Positions 53,845-63,590 of a stretch of 64,000 bases of DNA are shown piece by piece. Position numbers and translations under genes: made by a program. The DNA is taken from positions 62,001 to 126,000 of the forward strand of contig NZ_NPKT01000012.1 of assembly GCF_008329565.1 (NCBI RefSeq), read 5' to 3'. Source of the stretch: Mycolicibacterium sp. P1-5. GTDB taxonomy: Bacteria > Actinomycetota > Actinomycetes > Mycobacteriales > Mycobacteriaceae. The notes under the pieces are model-generated. The model had not been told where the DNA came from, did not search any database, and was given only the letters and a program-made list of their open reading frames with translations. Position 1 is the first letter of the stretch, and each line of letters opens with the position of its first letter.

Positions 53845-54069
53845 TCAGATGACGGGTTCGACGCCCGGATTGAGACCGAGCGGGGTATCCGGGTTCGCGC
53901 CAGGCGAGCCGTACATGTAGCCCTGTTCCGGCGGGTACTGGCAGAAACTGTTCATCGGGGTTTGGTCACCCGAGCAGTACGGCACATGGTCTTCCGGATC
54001 GGCGGCGGCCTGCGGAGCGCCGATCAGCGCGGGCAGCGCCAGCAGGGCGGCCACCAGCATTCTTGTCAC
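53845..54069 (-). CDS. Small secreted protein between ku and ligD
   Basis: A 74-residue protein with a signal peptide (LVAALLALPALIGAPQAAA) and a mature part with two Cys (VPYCSGDQTPMNSFCQYPPE) and Pro/Gly-rich C-terminus. GTG 54069 or ATG 54060 starts it. It fits a family of small mycobacterial exported proteins of unknown function. It is not related to end joining by any sequence sign. Confidence 0.75.
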   Translation of the reverse strand: MTRMLVAALLALPALIGAPQAAADPEDHVPYCSGDQTPMNSFCQYPPEQGYMYGSPGANPDTPLGLNPGVEPVI

Positions 54070-54098
54070 TGGTTAACGGTAGCAGCGGGTAATACGTT

Positions 54099-56387
54099 GT
54101 GATGGTGAATGACGTGTGGCCGCCGGGGGCGACGAAGGGACCGCGCGTCACGCTGACCAACGCCGGCAAGGTGCTCTATCCGGCCACCGGCACCACCAAG
54201 GCCGACGTCTTCGAGTACTACACGACGATCGCCGACGTGATGTTGCCGCACATCGCAGGCCGGGCGGTCACTCGTAAGCGGTGGCCGAACGGCGTCGACG
54301 AGCCAGCCTTCTTCGAAAAGCAGCTGGCGAGCTCCGCGCCCGGGTGGCTGGAGCGGGCAACCGTGGATCATCGTTCGGGCAGCACCACCTATCCGATCAT
54401 CGAGACCCCGACCGGGCTGGCGTGGATCGCGCAGCAGGCCTCACTGGAAGTCCACGTGCCGCAATGGCGCTTCACGCCCGATGGAAAACCAGGGCCCGCA
54501 ACGCGTTTGGTGTTCGACCTGGACCCCGGTGAAGGTGTGACGATGCCGCAGCTGTGCGAGGTCGCCAACGCCGTTCGCGAGCTGATGGACGACATCGGGT
54601 TGACGGTCTACCCGCTCACCAGTGGCAGCAAGGGATTGCATCTGTATGCGCCACTGGCCGATCCGGTCAGCAGCAACGGGGCGGTGACGGTGGCCCGCCG
54701 GGTGGCTCAGCAGCTGGAGAAGAGCATGCCCAAGCTCGTCACCGCAACGATGACCAAGAGCCTGCGGGCCGGGAAGGTCTTCCTGGACTGGAGCCAGAAC
54801 AACGGGTCCAAGACGACGATCGCGCCGTATTCCTTGCGGGGCCGGGAAACCCCGACGGTCGCCGCGCCCAGGACCTGGGAGGAGATCGGCGATCCCGAGT
54901 TACGGCACCTGGAGTACCACGAGGTGCTGGCGCGGGTCGCCGAGCGGGGTGATCTGCTGGCCGGGCTGGACGACGACGTGCCGCGATACGACCGGTTGAC
55001 CGCCTACCGCAGCATGCGCGATGCGGCCAAGACACCCGAGCCGGTGCCCAAGGCGAAGCCCGCGGTCGGCAACAACAACACGTTCGTCATTCAAGAGCAC
55101 CACGCGCGCCGGCTGCACTACGACTTCCGGCTGGAGCGCGACGGCGTGCTGGTGTCGTGGGCCGTGCCGAAGAATCTGCCGGACACCCCGGCGGTCAACC
55201 ATCTGGCCGTGCACACCGAGGATCACCCGTTGGAGTACGGGACGTTCTCCGGAGAGATTCCCAAGGGGGAGTACGGCGGCGGCAAGGTGATCATCTGGGA
55301 CTCCGGGACATATGAGGCGGAGAAGTTCCGGGACTCCGGTGACGAGAAGGGCGGCGAGGTGATCGTCGACCTGCACGGCCAGCGGATCTCGGGGCGCTAT
55401 GCGCTGATTCAGACCAAGGGTGACCAGTGGTTGGCGCACCGGATGAAGGAGCAGCCGGTACCCCGGTTGCAGGACTATTCGCCGATGCTCGCGACGTTGG
55501 GGTCGGTGCAGAAGCTGACCGGGTCGCAGTACGGCTTCGAGGGAAAGTTCGACGGCTACCGGCTGCTGGTCGAGATATCGGGCGGACAGCTGCGGGCACA
55601 GTCCCGCAGCGGGCGCGACCTGACCGCCGATTATCCGCAATTGGGTGCTCTGGCAGCTGATCTCGCTGACCACGACGTGATCCTCGACGGCGAGGTGGTG
55701 GCCCTCGACGCCGATGGTGTACCGAACTTCGGCGAGATGCAGAACCGGGTGCGGGCCACCAGAATCGAATTCTGGGCGTTCGACATCCTGCGCCTCGATG
55801 GTCGCTCACTGCTGAAGGCCAAGTACCGCGATCGGCGTAAAGTGCTCGAAACATTCGCCGAAGGAACGGATTTGATCGTGCCGCCGCTGCTCGACGGTGA
55901 TGGACCGGAGGCGCTGGAGTTCTCCCGCAAAAAGAAGTGGGAAGGTGTCGTCGCCAAGAAGTGGGATTCGACGTACCAGCCTGGGCGACGGTCGGCTGCG
56001 TGGATCAAGGACAAGAACTGGAACACCCAGGAGGCAGTCATCGGCGGGTGGCGCGAGGGCAACGGCGGACGCTCGAGCGGTATCGGTGCATTGCTGCTCG
56101 GTATCCCCGATGACGGGGGCCTGCGGTTCATCGGCCGAGTGGGTACCGGGTTCTCGGACAAGGAACTGACTCGGCTCAAAAAGATCCTCGAGCCACTGCA
56201 CAGCGACGAATCACCGTTTGCCACAGCACTTCCCAGAGCCGACACCAAGGGCGTCACCTATCTGCGCCCCGAACTGGTCGGCGAGGTGCGGTATGGCGAG
56301 TGGACCTCCGACGGCCGGCTGCGCCATCCCAGCTGGCGCGGTCTGCGGCCCGACAAGGCACCCGCCGACGTGGTACAGGAAGTATAG
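54099..56387 (+). CDS. ligD: Multifunctional DNA ligase D (polymerase-phosphoesterase-ligase)
   Basis: The 762-residue protein has the mycobacterial order: polymerase/primase domain (about 1-290, VFDLDPGEG with catalytic acids and LTSGSKGLHLYAPL), 3'-phosphoesterase domain (about 325-450, HYDFRLERDGVLVSWAVPK), and ATP-dependent ligase domain (about 460-762) with catalytic Lys483 in FEGKFDGYR. It works with Ku in nonhomologous end joining. GTG 54099 or ATG 54102 starts it. Confidence 0.96.
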   Translation: MMVNDVWPPGATKGPRVTLTNAGKVLYPATGTTKADVFEYYTTIADVMLPHIAGRAVTRKRWPNGVDEPAFFEKQLASSAPGWLERATVDHRSGSTTYPIIETPTGLAWIAQQASLEVHVPQWRFTPDGKPGPATRLVFDLDPGEGVTMPQLCEVANAVRELMDDIGLTVYPLTSGSKGLHLYAPLADPVSSNGAVTVARRVAQQLEKSMPKLVTATMTKSLRAGKVFLDWSQNNGSKTTIAPYSLRGRETPTVAAPRTWEEIGDPELRHLEYHEVLARVAERGDLLAGLDDDVPRYDRLTAYRSMRDAAKTPEPVPKAKPAVGNNNTFVIQEHHARRLHYDFRLERDGVLVSWAVPKNLPDTPAVNHLAVHTEDHPLEYGTFSGEIPKGEYGGGKVIIWDSGTYEAEKFRDSGDEKGGEVIVDLHGQRISGRYALIQTKGDQWLAHRMKEQPVPRLQDYSPMLATLGSVQKLTGSQYGFEGKFDGYRLLVEISGGQLRAQSRSGRDLTADYPQLGALAADLADHDVILDGEVVALDADGVPNFGEMQNRVRATRIEFWAFDILRLDGRSLLKAKYRDRRKVLETFAEGTDLIVPPLLDGDGPEALEFSRKKKWEGVVAKKWDSTYQPGRRSAAWIKDKNWNTQEAVIGGWREGNGGRSSGIGALLLGIPDDGGLRFIGRVGTGFSDKELTRLKKILEPLHSDESPFATALPRADTKGVTYLRPELVGEVRYGEWTSDGRLRHPSWRGLRPDKAPADVVQEV

Positions 56388-56402
56388 GACCGGCGGCTCC
56401 GC

Positions 56403-57209
56403 CTAGCTCTTTTCACGATCGCTGGCAAGCGATTTGAACGCATCGGCAGTCTTTTGATCGGCGGGAAACAGGATCTCGATGGCCAATTCGGAAATCGTGA
56501 CCTCGAACGGCATGTCGAAAGTGCCGAACATGCCGAAAAACGACCACTCGCCGCCGTCCGGCGCCTGGACTCTGACCGGACCGAGAGTCTGGGCGAAGTC
56601 GGATTGGCTTGCCGCGCTATGGTCTTCGCGGGGCACGCACTTCTCAAATTGCTCCAGCAGCTGCGCGAGGTGCTTGTCGGCGGTGGCGGTCAGCTGACGC
56701 TGAAGGCGATCACGAAAGTAGACCATGACGTCGTTGGCGTTGATGATCTGCGGAATCAATTCCAGGGCCACGCGAAGGACGTTCACGGGCGGGCTGAGCA
56801 GCGCAGGATCGATGGTCGCAATGAGCGGTTGGACGGCTGTGTTTGCGGCGACGAGGTTCCAGTGACGGTCGAAGACGACCGCTGGGTACGGCTCGTGGCT
56901 CTTGAGAATACGCTCCAGCGCTTCGCGGATCGGAGCGAGTTCGGGTGCGCCGAAAGGACGCTCGGGGAACGCGGGAGCATGTCCGGCAGCGAGCAATAAC
57001 CGGTTGCGTTCGCGGAACGGGAGTTCGAGCCGCTCGCCAAGGCGCAACAGCATGTCTCGCCCAGGGCTGGAGCGGCCGGTCTCGACGAAACTCAGATGAC
57101 GCGCCGATACGCCCGCGTCGAGCGCAAGCTCCAGCTGCGTCAGCCGACGCCGCTGCCGCCATTCACGCAGCAGCGACCCGACCTGAGGGGCGGAGCCGGT
57201 GGTTGCCAT
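56403..57209 (-). CDS. XRE-family regulator with MmyB-like ligand domain
   Basis: A 268-residue protein from ATG 57209. N-terminal Xre helix-turn-helix: LLREWRQRRRLTQLELALDAGVSARHL SFVETG, about residues 10-60. The rest is the MmyB-like/PAS-related domain (PAVVFDRHWNLVAANTAVQP) found in many actinobacterial regulators that bind small acyl ligands. An upstream reading to 57374 covers the divergent promoter and is rejected. Target unknown; the divergent membrane gene is the nearest candidate. Confidence 0.85.
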   Translation of the reverse strand: MATTGSAPQVGSLLREWRQRRRLTQLELALDAGVSARHLSFVETGRSSPGRDMLLRLGERLELPFRERNRLLLAAGHAPAFPERPFGAPELAPIREALERILKSHEPYPAVVFDRHWNLVAANTAVQPLIATIDPALLSPPVNVLRVALELIPQIINANDVMVYFRDRLQRQLTATADKHLAQLLEQFEKCVPREDHSAASQSDFAQTLGPVRVQAPDGGEWSFFGMFGTFDMPFEVTISELAIEILFPADQKTADAFKSLASDREKS

Positions 57210-57318
57210 TCGCACCGACTGTATCCGGAACGGGTGCGCTACTCCATTACCTCCGGGTAATCGACAAAACGACTTCCGGCCCATGACGATCACTGTCAGG
57301 ACCGTGAGGAGGACGAAA

Positions 57319-57774
57319 ATGATCACATCGATTCGACGGCTGGTGTGCGGCGTCAGTGGCATCTTGATCGGCATCGCATTATTTCTGCCGTGGACCCAGC
57401 TTCAGGACGGCGATCACATTGCGTGGGGGTTGTGGAAGCTCACTTTCCCGCTCTGCGTGGCCTTGGCCGCCTGTGCACTGACCACCGCCCTCACCGGCGG
57501 ACAGATCGGCCTGAACCGGCCGGATGTTTCGATTATCGGCGCGACTGATGGTCTTGGAGTAATCACCACTGTGACACTGGCATGGCTGCTGTTTTTCGAC
57601 TTCCCTGGTCACGCCAGCCGCCAGCCGGCCCTCATCTTGGCGTTGGTATCGGCCGCCGCAGCAGCCCTTGCGGCCGCTGACTACCGCCCACTGCGGGGAG
57701 CACCGCTATTTCCGCGAATGGTCGATGTGCCCGACCGCAATGACCGTTTCAGGAGCCTCAGTGAATCACGTTAA
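57319..57774 (+). CDS. Small four-helix membrane protein
   Basis: ATG 57319 lies 6 nt after GAGGAGGA and gives 151 residues with four hydrophobic segments at about residues 9-25, 42-62, 78-95 and 104-122. No family recognised. It is divergent from the XRE regulator, which may control it. The following 107 nt to the convergent HNH gene show no clear terminator. Confidence 0.75.
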   Translation: MITSIRRLVCGVSGILIGIALFLPWTQLQDGDHIAWGLWKLTFPLCVALAACALTTALTGGQIGLNRPDVSIIGATDGLGVITTVTLAWLLFFDFPGHASRQPALILALVSAAAAALAAADYRPLRGAPLFPRMVDVPDRNDRFRSLSESR

Positions 57775-57881
57775 GGAAAAGGGTGTCCGAAGCGGAGGTC
57801 TGAACCCGGTGCTTCGACCGCTGCATCCGGCGTTCCCGAGCGTCGCGAGGGATATCGCTTGATGACAGGGGTTGATTCGGC

Positions 57882-59243
57882 TCAGGCGGCTGGATCGCCG
57901 GCATCCTCGGGCGGCCGATCGTCACCCAGCAGCCGTTCTGGGTGGTGGAAGTCGTTGACGCCGCCGCGCAGCATCGGAAGGCCCGGCGGTGGGATCCATT
58001 CGGTGGTGCCGTCGGGGCGTTTTCGGGTGGTCCAGCCGCCGGTTTCGACGAGTTGGTTGTCCGGTGGACAGGCCAGGGTGAGATCGTCGATATCGGTGTT
58101 GCCGCCGTTCTTCCAGTCTTTGGCGGCGTGGTGGACGCCGCTGTGATAGCCCGGCGCATCACACCCAGGTCTCGTACAGCCACGGTGCTTAGCGTGCAAC
58201 ATGATTCGCTGGTCGGCGCTGGCGATGCGCTTGGTGCGGCCAAGCCATAACGCCCGCCCGTCGACGCCGTCGAACAGGGCGAGATACTGGTAGGCGTGCG
58301 CACTCATCCGGATCAGGTCGGGGATGGGCAGGAGGGTACCGCCGGCGGTGACCGCGTGGCCGGTTCGGGATTGGAGGTCCTGTACCGTCGCTGTCGCGAT
58401 CACCGTCACCGGTAACCCGTTGTGCTGACCGAACTTCGGGTTACCCAGTTGACCGCGGACCAACGCCTTGAGCGCGTCGTGCTGACGCTGAGCGCAACTG
58501 CGTGAATCCTGTTGGGCTATCTGATCCGTCGGTGCCACGGTGGGATTCTCGTCGGCCGGATTGCACACCCCGGGTGCGGCGAATTTCGCCATCCAGGCGT
58601 CGAGCTCCGACCGCAACTCCGGATCGGCGATCAGTCGGCCGACGCTCATCCCGTCGACTTGTTGGCCGCCGCACCACACGAACCCACGCTTGCGGGACCG
58701 GTCTTCGTCGGAGAACTTCCCGTCGGGGTTCAGATGCAGCGCCAGCCGGTGCGCGACCTTCTCCAGCTGATCTGGGCGGAGAATCGCCGCTTTCTCCGCC
58801 AACGACTTCTCTGCCTTCTCGACCTCGAGCGGCGGCACGTGGTCGGGCAGATCGCGGAAGAACTTCTGAATCACCCCCAGATGCTCGCCATCCAATTGTC
58901 CGGCGTGCCAAGCCTTCGAGGTCTCCGGCAGCAACGGGGGCAGCGCTTCTCCGGTCAGCGTTGTCCGCGGTGCCAGCTGCTCGGCGTCGCGGATCCGCCG
59001 TTTGGCTTCGCGGGGACTGATCCGCAACACGTCGGCCAGCGTGATCGGCACGGGTGGACAGCCCTCGAACTGCTCCAGCTTGGCCACCAGCCCGTGAGAC
59101 ACCGCCGTCAGGAGCCGCTGGGAGGTCTCCAGCTGCTCAAGCGCTACAAATCGGTCGGGCGGGGACAGCGCTTCGAGGTCGACGGCAGCCAAGGCCCTGA
59201 TGTCATCGCCAAGCGACTCCAAGGCTGCACTTATCGAACGCAT
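57882..59243 (-). CDS. DUF222/HNH endonuclease protein (13E12-repeat type)
   Basis: ATG 59243 gives 453 residues. The N-terminal two thirds are DUF222 (LEQLETSQRLLTAVSHGLVA, RISPREAKRRIRDAEQLA). The C-terminal third is an HNH nuclease: HRGCTRPGCDAPGYHSGVHH followed by DDLTLACPPDNQLV. Mycobacteria carry several such 13E12-family genes. A perfect LexA box covers the start codon, so it should be induced by DNA damage. Readings beyond 59243 would place the box inside the gene and are less likely. Confidence 0.88.
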   Translation of the reverse strand: MRSISAALESLGDDIRALAAVDLEALSPPDRFVALEQLETSQRLLTAVSHGLVAKLEQFEGCPPVPITLADVLRISPREAKRRIRDAEQLAPRTTLTGEALPPLLPETSKAWHAGQLDGEHLGVIQKFFRDLPDHVPPLEVEKAEKSLAEKAAILRPDQLEKVAHRLALHLNPDGKFSDEDRSRKRGFVWCGGQQVDGMSVGRLIADPELRSELDAWMAKFAAPGVCNPADENPTVAPTDQIAQQDSRSCAQRQHDALKALVRGQLGNPKFGQHNGLPVTVIATATVQDLQSRTGHAVTAGGTLLPIPDLIRMSAHAYQYLALFDGVDGRALWLGRTKRIASADQRIMLHAKHRGCTRPGCDAPGYHSGVHHAAKDWKNGGNTDIDDLTLACPPDNQLVETGGWTTRKRPDGTTEWIPPPGLPMLRGGVNDFHHPERLLGDDRPPEDAGDPAA

Positions 59244-59249
59244 GTTCGA
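59234..59249. promoter_or_regulatory. LexA (SOS) box over the start of the HNH gene
   Basis: TCGAAC-N4-GTTCGA is an exact match to the mycobacterial LexA site. Its centre contains the ATG of the DUF222/HNH gene (59241-59243), so bound LexA would block elongation or a leaderless start. SOS boxes at 13E12-family genes are known in M. tuberculosis. Confidence 0.85.
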
Positions 59250-59292
59250 ATAGTACGTCGCCCCACCGACAGGAAATCGGTGTGTTGGCTCG

Positions 59293-59757
59293 TCAGATCG
59301 CGACCGCGGCTGCGGCCACCGCCTCCTGCAACCCACGTGTCGCCAGCTGATCGGCCAACTCGTTGTCCTCGACCCCCGAATGTCCTTTGACCCAGAACCA
59401 CTCCACACGGTGTCCGGCGCAGGCAATCTGAAGCCGCTGCCACAGATCGACGTTCTTCACCGGCTGCTTGGCGGCGGTCTGCCAGCCATTGCGCTCCCAG
59501 CCGAGAACCCACTTGGTGATGCCGTTGCGGACGTACGTGCTGTCGGTATAGAGGTGCACCGTCACGGGCCGAGTCAGCGCCTCCAGCGCCATGATGGGAG
59601 CGGTCAGCTCCATCCGGTTGTTGCTCGTCGAACCGGGTTCGCCTCCACACATCTCACGGACGTGCTCGCGCATGCGCAGCACCGCTCCCCAGCCGCCGGG
59701 GCCGGGGTTGGGGCGGCAACCGCCGTCGGTGTGGATGACCACGAGCTCGTCCGTCAT
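59293..59757 (-). CDS. rnhA: Ribonuclease HI
   Basis: A 154-residue RNase HI with all active-site acids: HTDGGC (Asp), NNRMELTA (Glu), TDSTYV (Asp) and [11 protein letters not shown] (Asp). ATG 59757 matches the family; a longer reading to 59931 is rejected. It removes RNA from RNA-DNA hybrids. Its ATG overlaps the VOC stop (ATGA). M. tuberculosis lacks a free-standing RnhA of this form and uses a fused version. Confidence 0.93.
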   Translation of the reverse strand: MTDELVVIHTDGGCRPNPGPGGWGAVLRMREHVREMCGGEPGSTSNNRMELTAPIMALEALTRPVTVHLYTDSTYVRNGITKWVLGWERNGWQTAAKQPVKNVDLWQRLQIACAGHRVEWFWVKGHSGVEDNELADQLATRGLQEAVAAAAVAI

Positions 59758-60380
59758 GCGCCGAGAATAGGCGGGGAAATCATCGCAGTCCGGACCGACA
59801 TGCCCAGATCGCGATGACGCAGCGTGGTGATCCGGCGTCCGGGCTGCACCGCATCCTTGACCGGGAGCGTCCGGTCCCCGAAGAACGACGCGGTCGCATC
59901 GATGTCGTCGACCACGAACGTGATGCCCCACAACGACGACGGGCCGTCACTCGCGACGTCCGGTGCGCCGACGACCTCGAGGATCACCGACCCCAGCCGG
60001 AAGAAAATCTGTCTCATCGGTTGGCCGCCGAGTTCGGCATCGCGTTCCCGGCGCGGCTGCAGTCCGATCGCGGCCAGTGCGTCGACAGTCCGAGAAAGGT
60101 TGGGCGACAGCAGGACAACGTGGTCGATCCCGGCCACGCCATTGGGATGCATGGCCGGCTCGGGGCCGATGGCTTCAGAGGATGTCGTCGGGATCCCGTC
60201 AAGCTCACCGCTCTGAACGGGCCCCCGCAACGTCCACCCGAGGATGCCCGATCCCCGCCCCACCAGCCGCGTCCGGACATCGCCGATCCGGCACACCCCG
60301 TCGGGATCCACGCTGAAACCCGCTTCCCGCCAAACCCCGGCCGGGTCCGCGACGCGGATTTCGTCGATCGTGACGGTCAA
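59754..60380 (-). CDS. VOC/glyoxalase-fold protein
   Basis: A 208-residue protein with one clear VOC half, [20 protein letters not shown] to [18 protein letters not shown], and an N-terminal part that may be a degenerate second half. Substrate unknown. TTG 60380 is the apparent start, 4 nt after the prpE stop, with GGGGTAGGG before it. It is coupled to rnhA. Confidence 0.75.
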   Translation of the reverse strand: MTVTIDEIRVADPAGVWREAGFSVDPDGVCRIGDVRTRLVGRGSGILGWTLRGPVQSGELDGIPTTSSEAIGPEPAMHPNGVAGIDHVVLLSPNLSRTVDALAAIGLQPRRERDAELGGQPMRQIFFRLGSVILEVVGAPDVASDGPSSLWGITFVVDDIDATASFFGDRTLPVKDAVQPGRRITTLRHRDLGMSVRTAMISPPILGA

Positions 60381-60384
60381 CGCC

Positions 60385-62253
60385 CTACCCCTGCAGAATC
60401 GGCTTCAACGTCTCCAGCACGGCCGGGTCCTCGATGGTGGACGGGACCGGCTCGTCCTTGCCGTGGGCGATACCGCGCATCGTCTTGCGCAGTATCTTGC
60501 CTGAGCGGGTCTTCGGCAGCGCCGGCACCACATCGACCAACCGGAAGCACGCCACCGCACCGATCTCCTCGCGCACCGCGGCAACCAACTCCTCGGCCAG
60601 TCCCTCGGCCGAGGCGCCGGCCTTCAACACCACGAAGCCGCGCGGCACGTGTCCCTTGATCTCGTCGGCCACGCCGATCACCGCGCACTCGGCCACCGCA
60701 GGATGTGCGGCCAGTACCGCTTCGATCGAACCCGTCGACAACCGGTGTCCCGCAACGTTGATCACGTCGTCGATGCGGCCCATCACGAACAGATAGCCGT
60801 CATCGTCGAGGTAGCCGCCGTCGCCGGTCAGGTAATACCCCGGGTGCTCGCACAGGTAGGACGCCTCGTATCTCGCGTCATCGCCCCACAGTGTCGGCAG
60901 CGTCCCCGGCGGCAGCGGCAGGCTGATGCAGATCGCACCTTCTTCGTTCGGCTCACACCGGCTGCCGTCCACCCGCAGTATCTGCACGTCGTAGCCCGGC
61001 ATCGGCACGGTAGGCGAACCGGCCTTGAGCGGAAGGTGTTGCACGCCCATCGGATTGGCGGCTATCGCCCAGCCGGTCTCGGTCTGCCACCAGTGATCGA
61101 CAACGGGCACACCGAATCTCGCCGACGCCCACGTGTAGGTGTCCGGATCCAGCCGCTCGCCGGCCTGGAACAGATACTTCAGGCTCGACAGGTCGTAGCG
61201 ATCGGCATGGGAGGCCGTCGGATCCTCCTTGCGAATCGCGCGAATGGCCGTCGGCGCAGTGAACAATGCCTTCACCCCATGCTCGGAGACCACGCGCCAG
61301 AACGCCCCGGGATCCGGTGTGCCGATGGGCTTTCCCTCGTAGAGCACCGTCGTGGCACCCGCCAGCAGCGGTCCGTACACGATGTAGGAGTGGCCCACCA
61401 CCCACCCGACATCGGAGGCCGCCCAGAACACGTCGCCGGGATTGATGTCGTAAATGTGCCGCATACTCCACTGCAGCGCGACGGCGTGACCACCGTTGTC
61501 GCGGACGATGCCCTTTGGCTTTCCGGTCGTGCCGGACGTGTAGAGCACGTACAGCGGATCGGTGGCCGCCACCGGCACCGGGTCGACGGGCGTGGCCGCC
61601 GCCATCGTGGAAGCCCAGGCGACGTCGCGTCCAGGAACCAGATCGCAGGTGTGCTTGTCCCGCTGCACGATCACGCATGCCGCCGGCTTGTGCGACGCCA
61701 ATTCCAGTGCCTGGTCGAGCATCGGCTTGTAGCGCACCACCCGGGTCGGCTCCACGCCGCACGACGCCGAGACGATCGCGACAGGCTGCGCGTCGTCGAT
61801 GCGGGTGGCCAGCTCGTGTGCGGCGAAACCGCCGAATACCACCGAGTGCACCGCGCCCAGGCGGGCGCAGGCCAGCATCGCGATCACCGCCTCGGGGATC
61901 ATCGGCATGTAGAGCACCACACGGTCGCCCTTGCCGACCCCTAGGTCGCGCAGTGCTCCAGCGAATCGTGCCGTTTCATCGAGCAATTCGCGATAGGTGT
62001 AGACACGCTGAGAACCGGTCACCGGAGAGTCGTAGATCAGCGCGGCCTGGTCGCCGCGCTCGTCGATGTGCCGGTCCAGCGCGTTGGCGCAGGTGTTCAG
62101 CTCGGCGTCGGGGAACCACCGGTAGAACGGCGGGTTGCTGTCGTCGAGAATGCGCTGCGGCGCACGAGTCCAGGTCACCGCGCGGGCGGCCTGCGCCCAG
62201 AATGCGCAGGGGTCAGCGACGCTGGCGTCGAACAATTGGCGATACCCGCCCAT
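60385..62253 (-). CDS. prpE: Propionyl-CoA synthetase-type acyl-CoA synthetase
   Basis: The 622-residue enzyme is an ANL-family acetyl/propionyl-CoA synthetase: P-loop-like LYTSGTTGKPKGIVRDN near residue 235, DVGWVVGHSYIVYGPLL, WWQTETGW near 390 and the catalytic Lys motif LPKTRSGKILRKTMRGI near 590. PrpE-specific features are the opening YRQLFDASVADPCAFWAQAA and LPLPPGTLPTLW. It activates propionate (or acetate) by adenylation. It leads a run with the VOC and rnhA genes. Confidence 0.9.
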   Translation of the reverse strand: MGGYRQLFDASVADPCAFWAQAARAVTWTRAPQRILDDSNPPFYRWFPDAELNTCANALDRHIDERGDQAALIYDSPVTGSQRVYTYRELLDETARFAGALRDLGVGKGDRVVLYMPMIPEAVIAMLACARLGAVHSVVFGGFAAHELATRIDDAQPVAIVSASCGVEPTRVVRYKPMLDQALELASHKPAACVIVQRDKHTCDLVPGRDVAWASTMAAATPVDPVPVAATDPLYVLYTSGTTGKPKGIVRDNGGHAVALQWSMRHIYDINPGDVFWAASDVGWVVGHSYIVYGPLLAGATTVLYEGKPIGTPDPGAFWRVVSEHGVKALFTAPTAIRAIRKEDPTASHADRYDLSSLKYLFQAGERLDPDTYTWASARFGVPVVDHWWQTETGWAIAANPMGVQHLPLKAGSPTVPMPGYDVQILRVDGSRCEPNEEGAICISLPLPPGTLPTLWGDDARYEASYLCEHPGYYLTGDGGYLDDDGYLFVMGRIDDVINVAGHRLSTGSIEAVLAAHPAVAECAVIGVADEIKGHVPRGFVVLKAGASAEGLAEELVAAVREEIGAVACFRLVDVVPALPKTRSGKILRKTMRGIAHGKDEPVPSTIEDPAVLETLKPILQG

Positions 62254-62315
62254 CCCGGCTTCCTCCCGTCATTGGGTGTAAGCACGGTAGCGCGAGGTGA
62301 CGCCGGCGTCACCTA

Positions 62316-62744
62316 TCAGGCGAGCGAGGCGAGATTCGTCACCGATTTGCGAACGTCCGACTCCAAGACCTTCGCCACCAGCCGCCCTACCGGTCCGTTG
62401 AGGACCCCGCCGGAGATGTCGGCGATGAGGTGAAAGCACGTGCGGCCCTGGGTGTCGGTCACGTTCATCGTGATGCAGATTTTTATGCCGGGCCACCCGG
62501 TTCCGGTCAGCTCGATCGTCTGCGGCTCGTCGTACTTGGTCACCCGCCAGTGGATCGTGTTGCGAAAGCCCTTGACCTTGATCAGCGACGACACCTCGGT
62601 GCCCTCGGAGATCGTTTCCGGCACCGGGCTCCGCCAGCCCGCGAAAATCGTCATCCACTCGTCGAAGCGGTTGAGGTCCGAGGCCAGCTTCCACGCTTGC
62701 TGCGGCGACACATCGGACGGCACGTTTACGTCAACAGTGGCCAT
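62316..62744 (-). CDS. SRPBCC-fold protein, second Rv0910-like paralogue
   Basis: ATG 62744 gives 142 residues that align with the 26848-27294 gene along the whole length: VDVNVPSDVSPQQAWKLASD against VSVDVPLPPEQAWQHASD, FAGWRSPVPETISEGTEVSS against HRVWRSKLPETLEKGTVVES, and a matching C-terminal helix VLESDVRKSVTNLA. Unlike that copy, there is no small antitoxin gene next to it. Ligand binding in the hydrophobic cavity is likely. It is divergent from a crotonase gene. Confidence 0.85.
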   Translation of the reverse strand: MATVDVNVPSDVSPQQAWKLASDLNRFDEWMTIFAGWRSPVPETISEGTEVSSLIKVKGFRNTIHWRVTKYDEPQTIELTGTGWPGIKICITMNVTDTQGRTCFHLIADISGGVLNGPVGRLVAKVLESDVRKSVTNLASLA

Positions 62745-62789
62745 GGGCGGCCTTATACCCGGTGCGGCGCCACCGCTAACGTGCAGCAC

Positions 62790-63590
62790 ATGGCTGCTGT
62801 GGAATTCGAGGAAATCGAAGACGGGATCGTCCGGGTCACGTTGAACCGACCGAATCTGCTCAATGCGATCGACGGTGCCCTGATGGATGGGCTGGACGAC
62901 GCCCTCGACCAGCTGAGCTCCTGGAAGTACCGGGTCGCCGTCCTGACGGGTGCGGGGCGCGGCTTCTGCGCGGGCGCCGACCTCAGTGGCACCGGTCAGC
63001 CCTGGAACGAACCGGCGAAGGCGCAGTTCAAGACGATGTACGACGGGCAGGTTCGGCTGGCCGACCAGTTGACCCGGCTCTACGAGCTGCCGATTCCGGT
63101 GGTTGCGGCGGTCAACGGGGTGGCCGTCGGTGGGGGATTGGCCTACGCCCTGCACTGCGACATCCGGATCGCCTCGCAAGCCGCCCGCTTCGGTTCGGTG
63201 TTCATCAAGGCGGGGTTCTCCTCGCTGGACATGGGCACGAGCTACCTGTTGCCGAAGATCGTGGGGGCGGGTGCGGCCCGCGAGATGATGCTCACCGGTC
63301 GGATCATCGACGCGGGCGAGGCTCACCGGATCGGGTTGGTTCACGAGGTGGTGTCCGAGGACAAGCTCGCCGACGCGGCCCTGGCGATGGCGCGCAGCAT
63401 CGCCGCCAACAATGCGTTCGGGGTCTGGCAGACCAAGACGGGGCTGAACGCCGCTCTGGACGCGCCGAGCCTGCGGCACGCCAAGGAGATCGAGAACCGG
63501 ACGCAGGTGCTGACCGGGTTCACCAACAATCCGCGCGAGGCCGCGATGGCACACCGCGAGAAGCGCGCCCCGAAGTGGGATCCGCTCTAG
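62790..63590 (+). CDS. Enoyl-CoA hydratase/isomerase-family protein
   Basis: ATG 62790 yields 266 residues with the crotonase oxyanion motif [14 protein letters not shown] and NGVAVGGGLAYALHCDIRI. Neither catalytic Glu of classical hydratases aligns: the first site reads Ala in GGLAYAL and the second falls in SVFIKAGFSSLDMG. This matches a mycobacterial EchA subclass of unknown reaction; an isomerase or hydrolase is possible. Its stop overlaps that of the convergent oxidoreductase by 3 nt. Confidence 0.85.
   Translation: MAAVEFEEIEDGIVRVTLNRPNLLNAIDGALMDGLDDALDQLSSWKYRVAVLTGAGRGFCAGADLSGTGQPWNEPAKAQFKTMYDGQVRLADQLTRLYELPIPVVAAVNGVAVGGGLAYALHCDIRIASQAARFGSVFIKAGFSSLDMGTSYLLPKIVGAGAAREMMLTGRIIDAGEAHRIGLVHEVVSEDKLADAALAMARSIAANNAFGVWQTKTGLNAALDAPSLRHAKEIENRTQVLTGFTNNPREAAMAHREKRAPKWDPL

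Noticed and set aside
56378..56410. GGCGG-CT-CCGCC followed by TTTT as the ligD terminator
   Set aside because: The stem is only 5 bp with a 2-nt loop, and it overlaps the stop of the convergent XRE gene; too weak to call.
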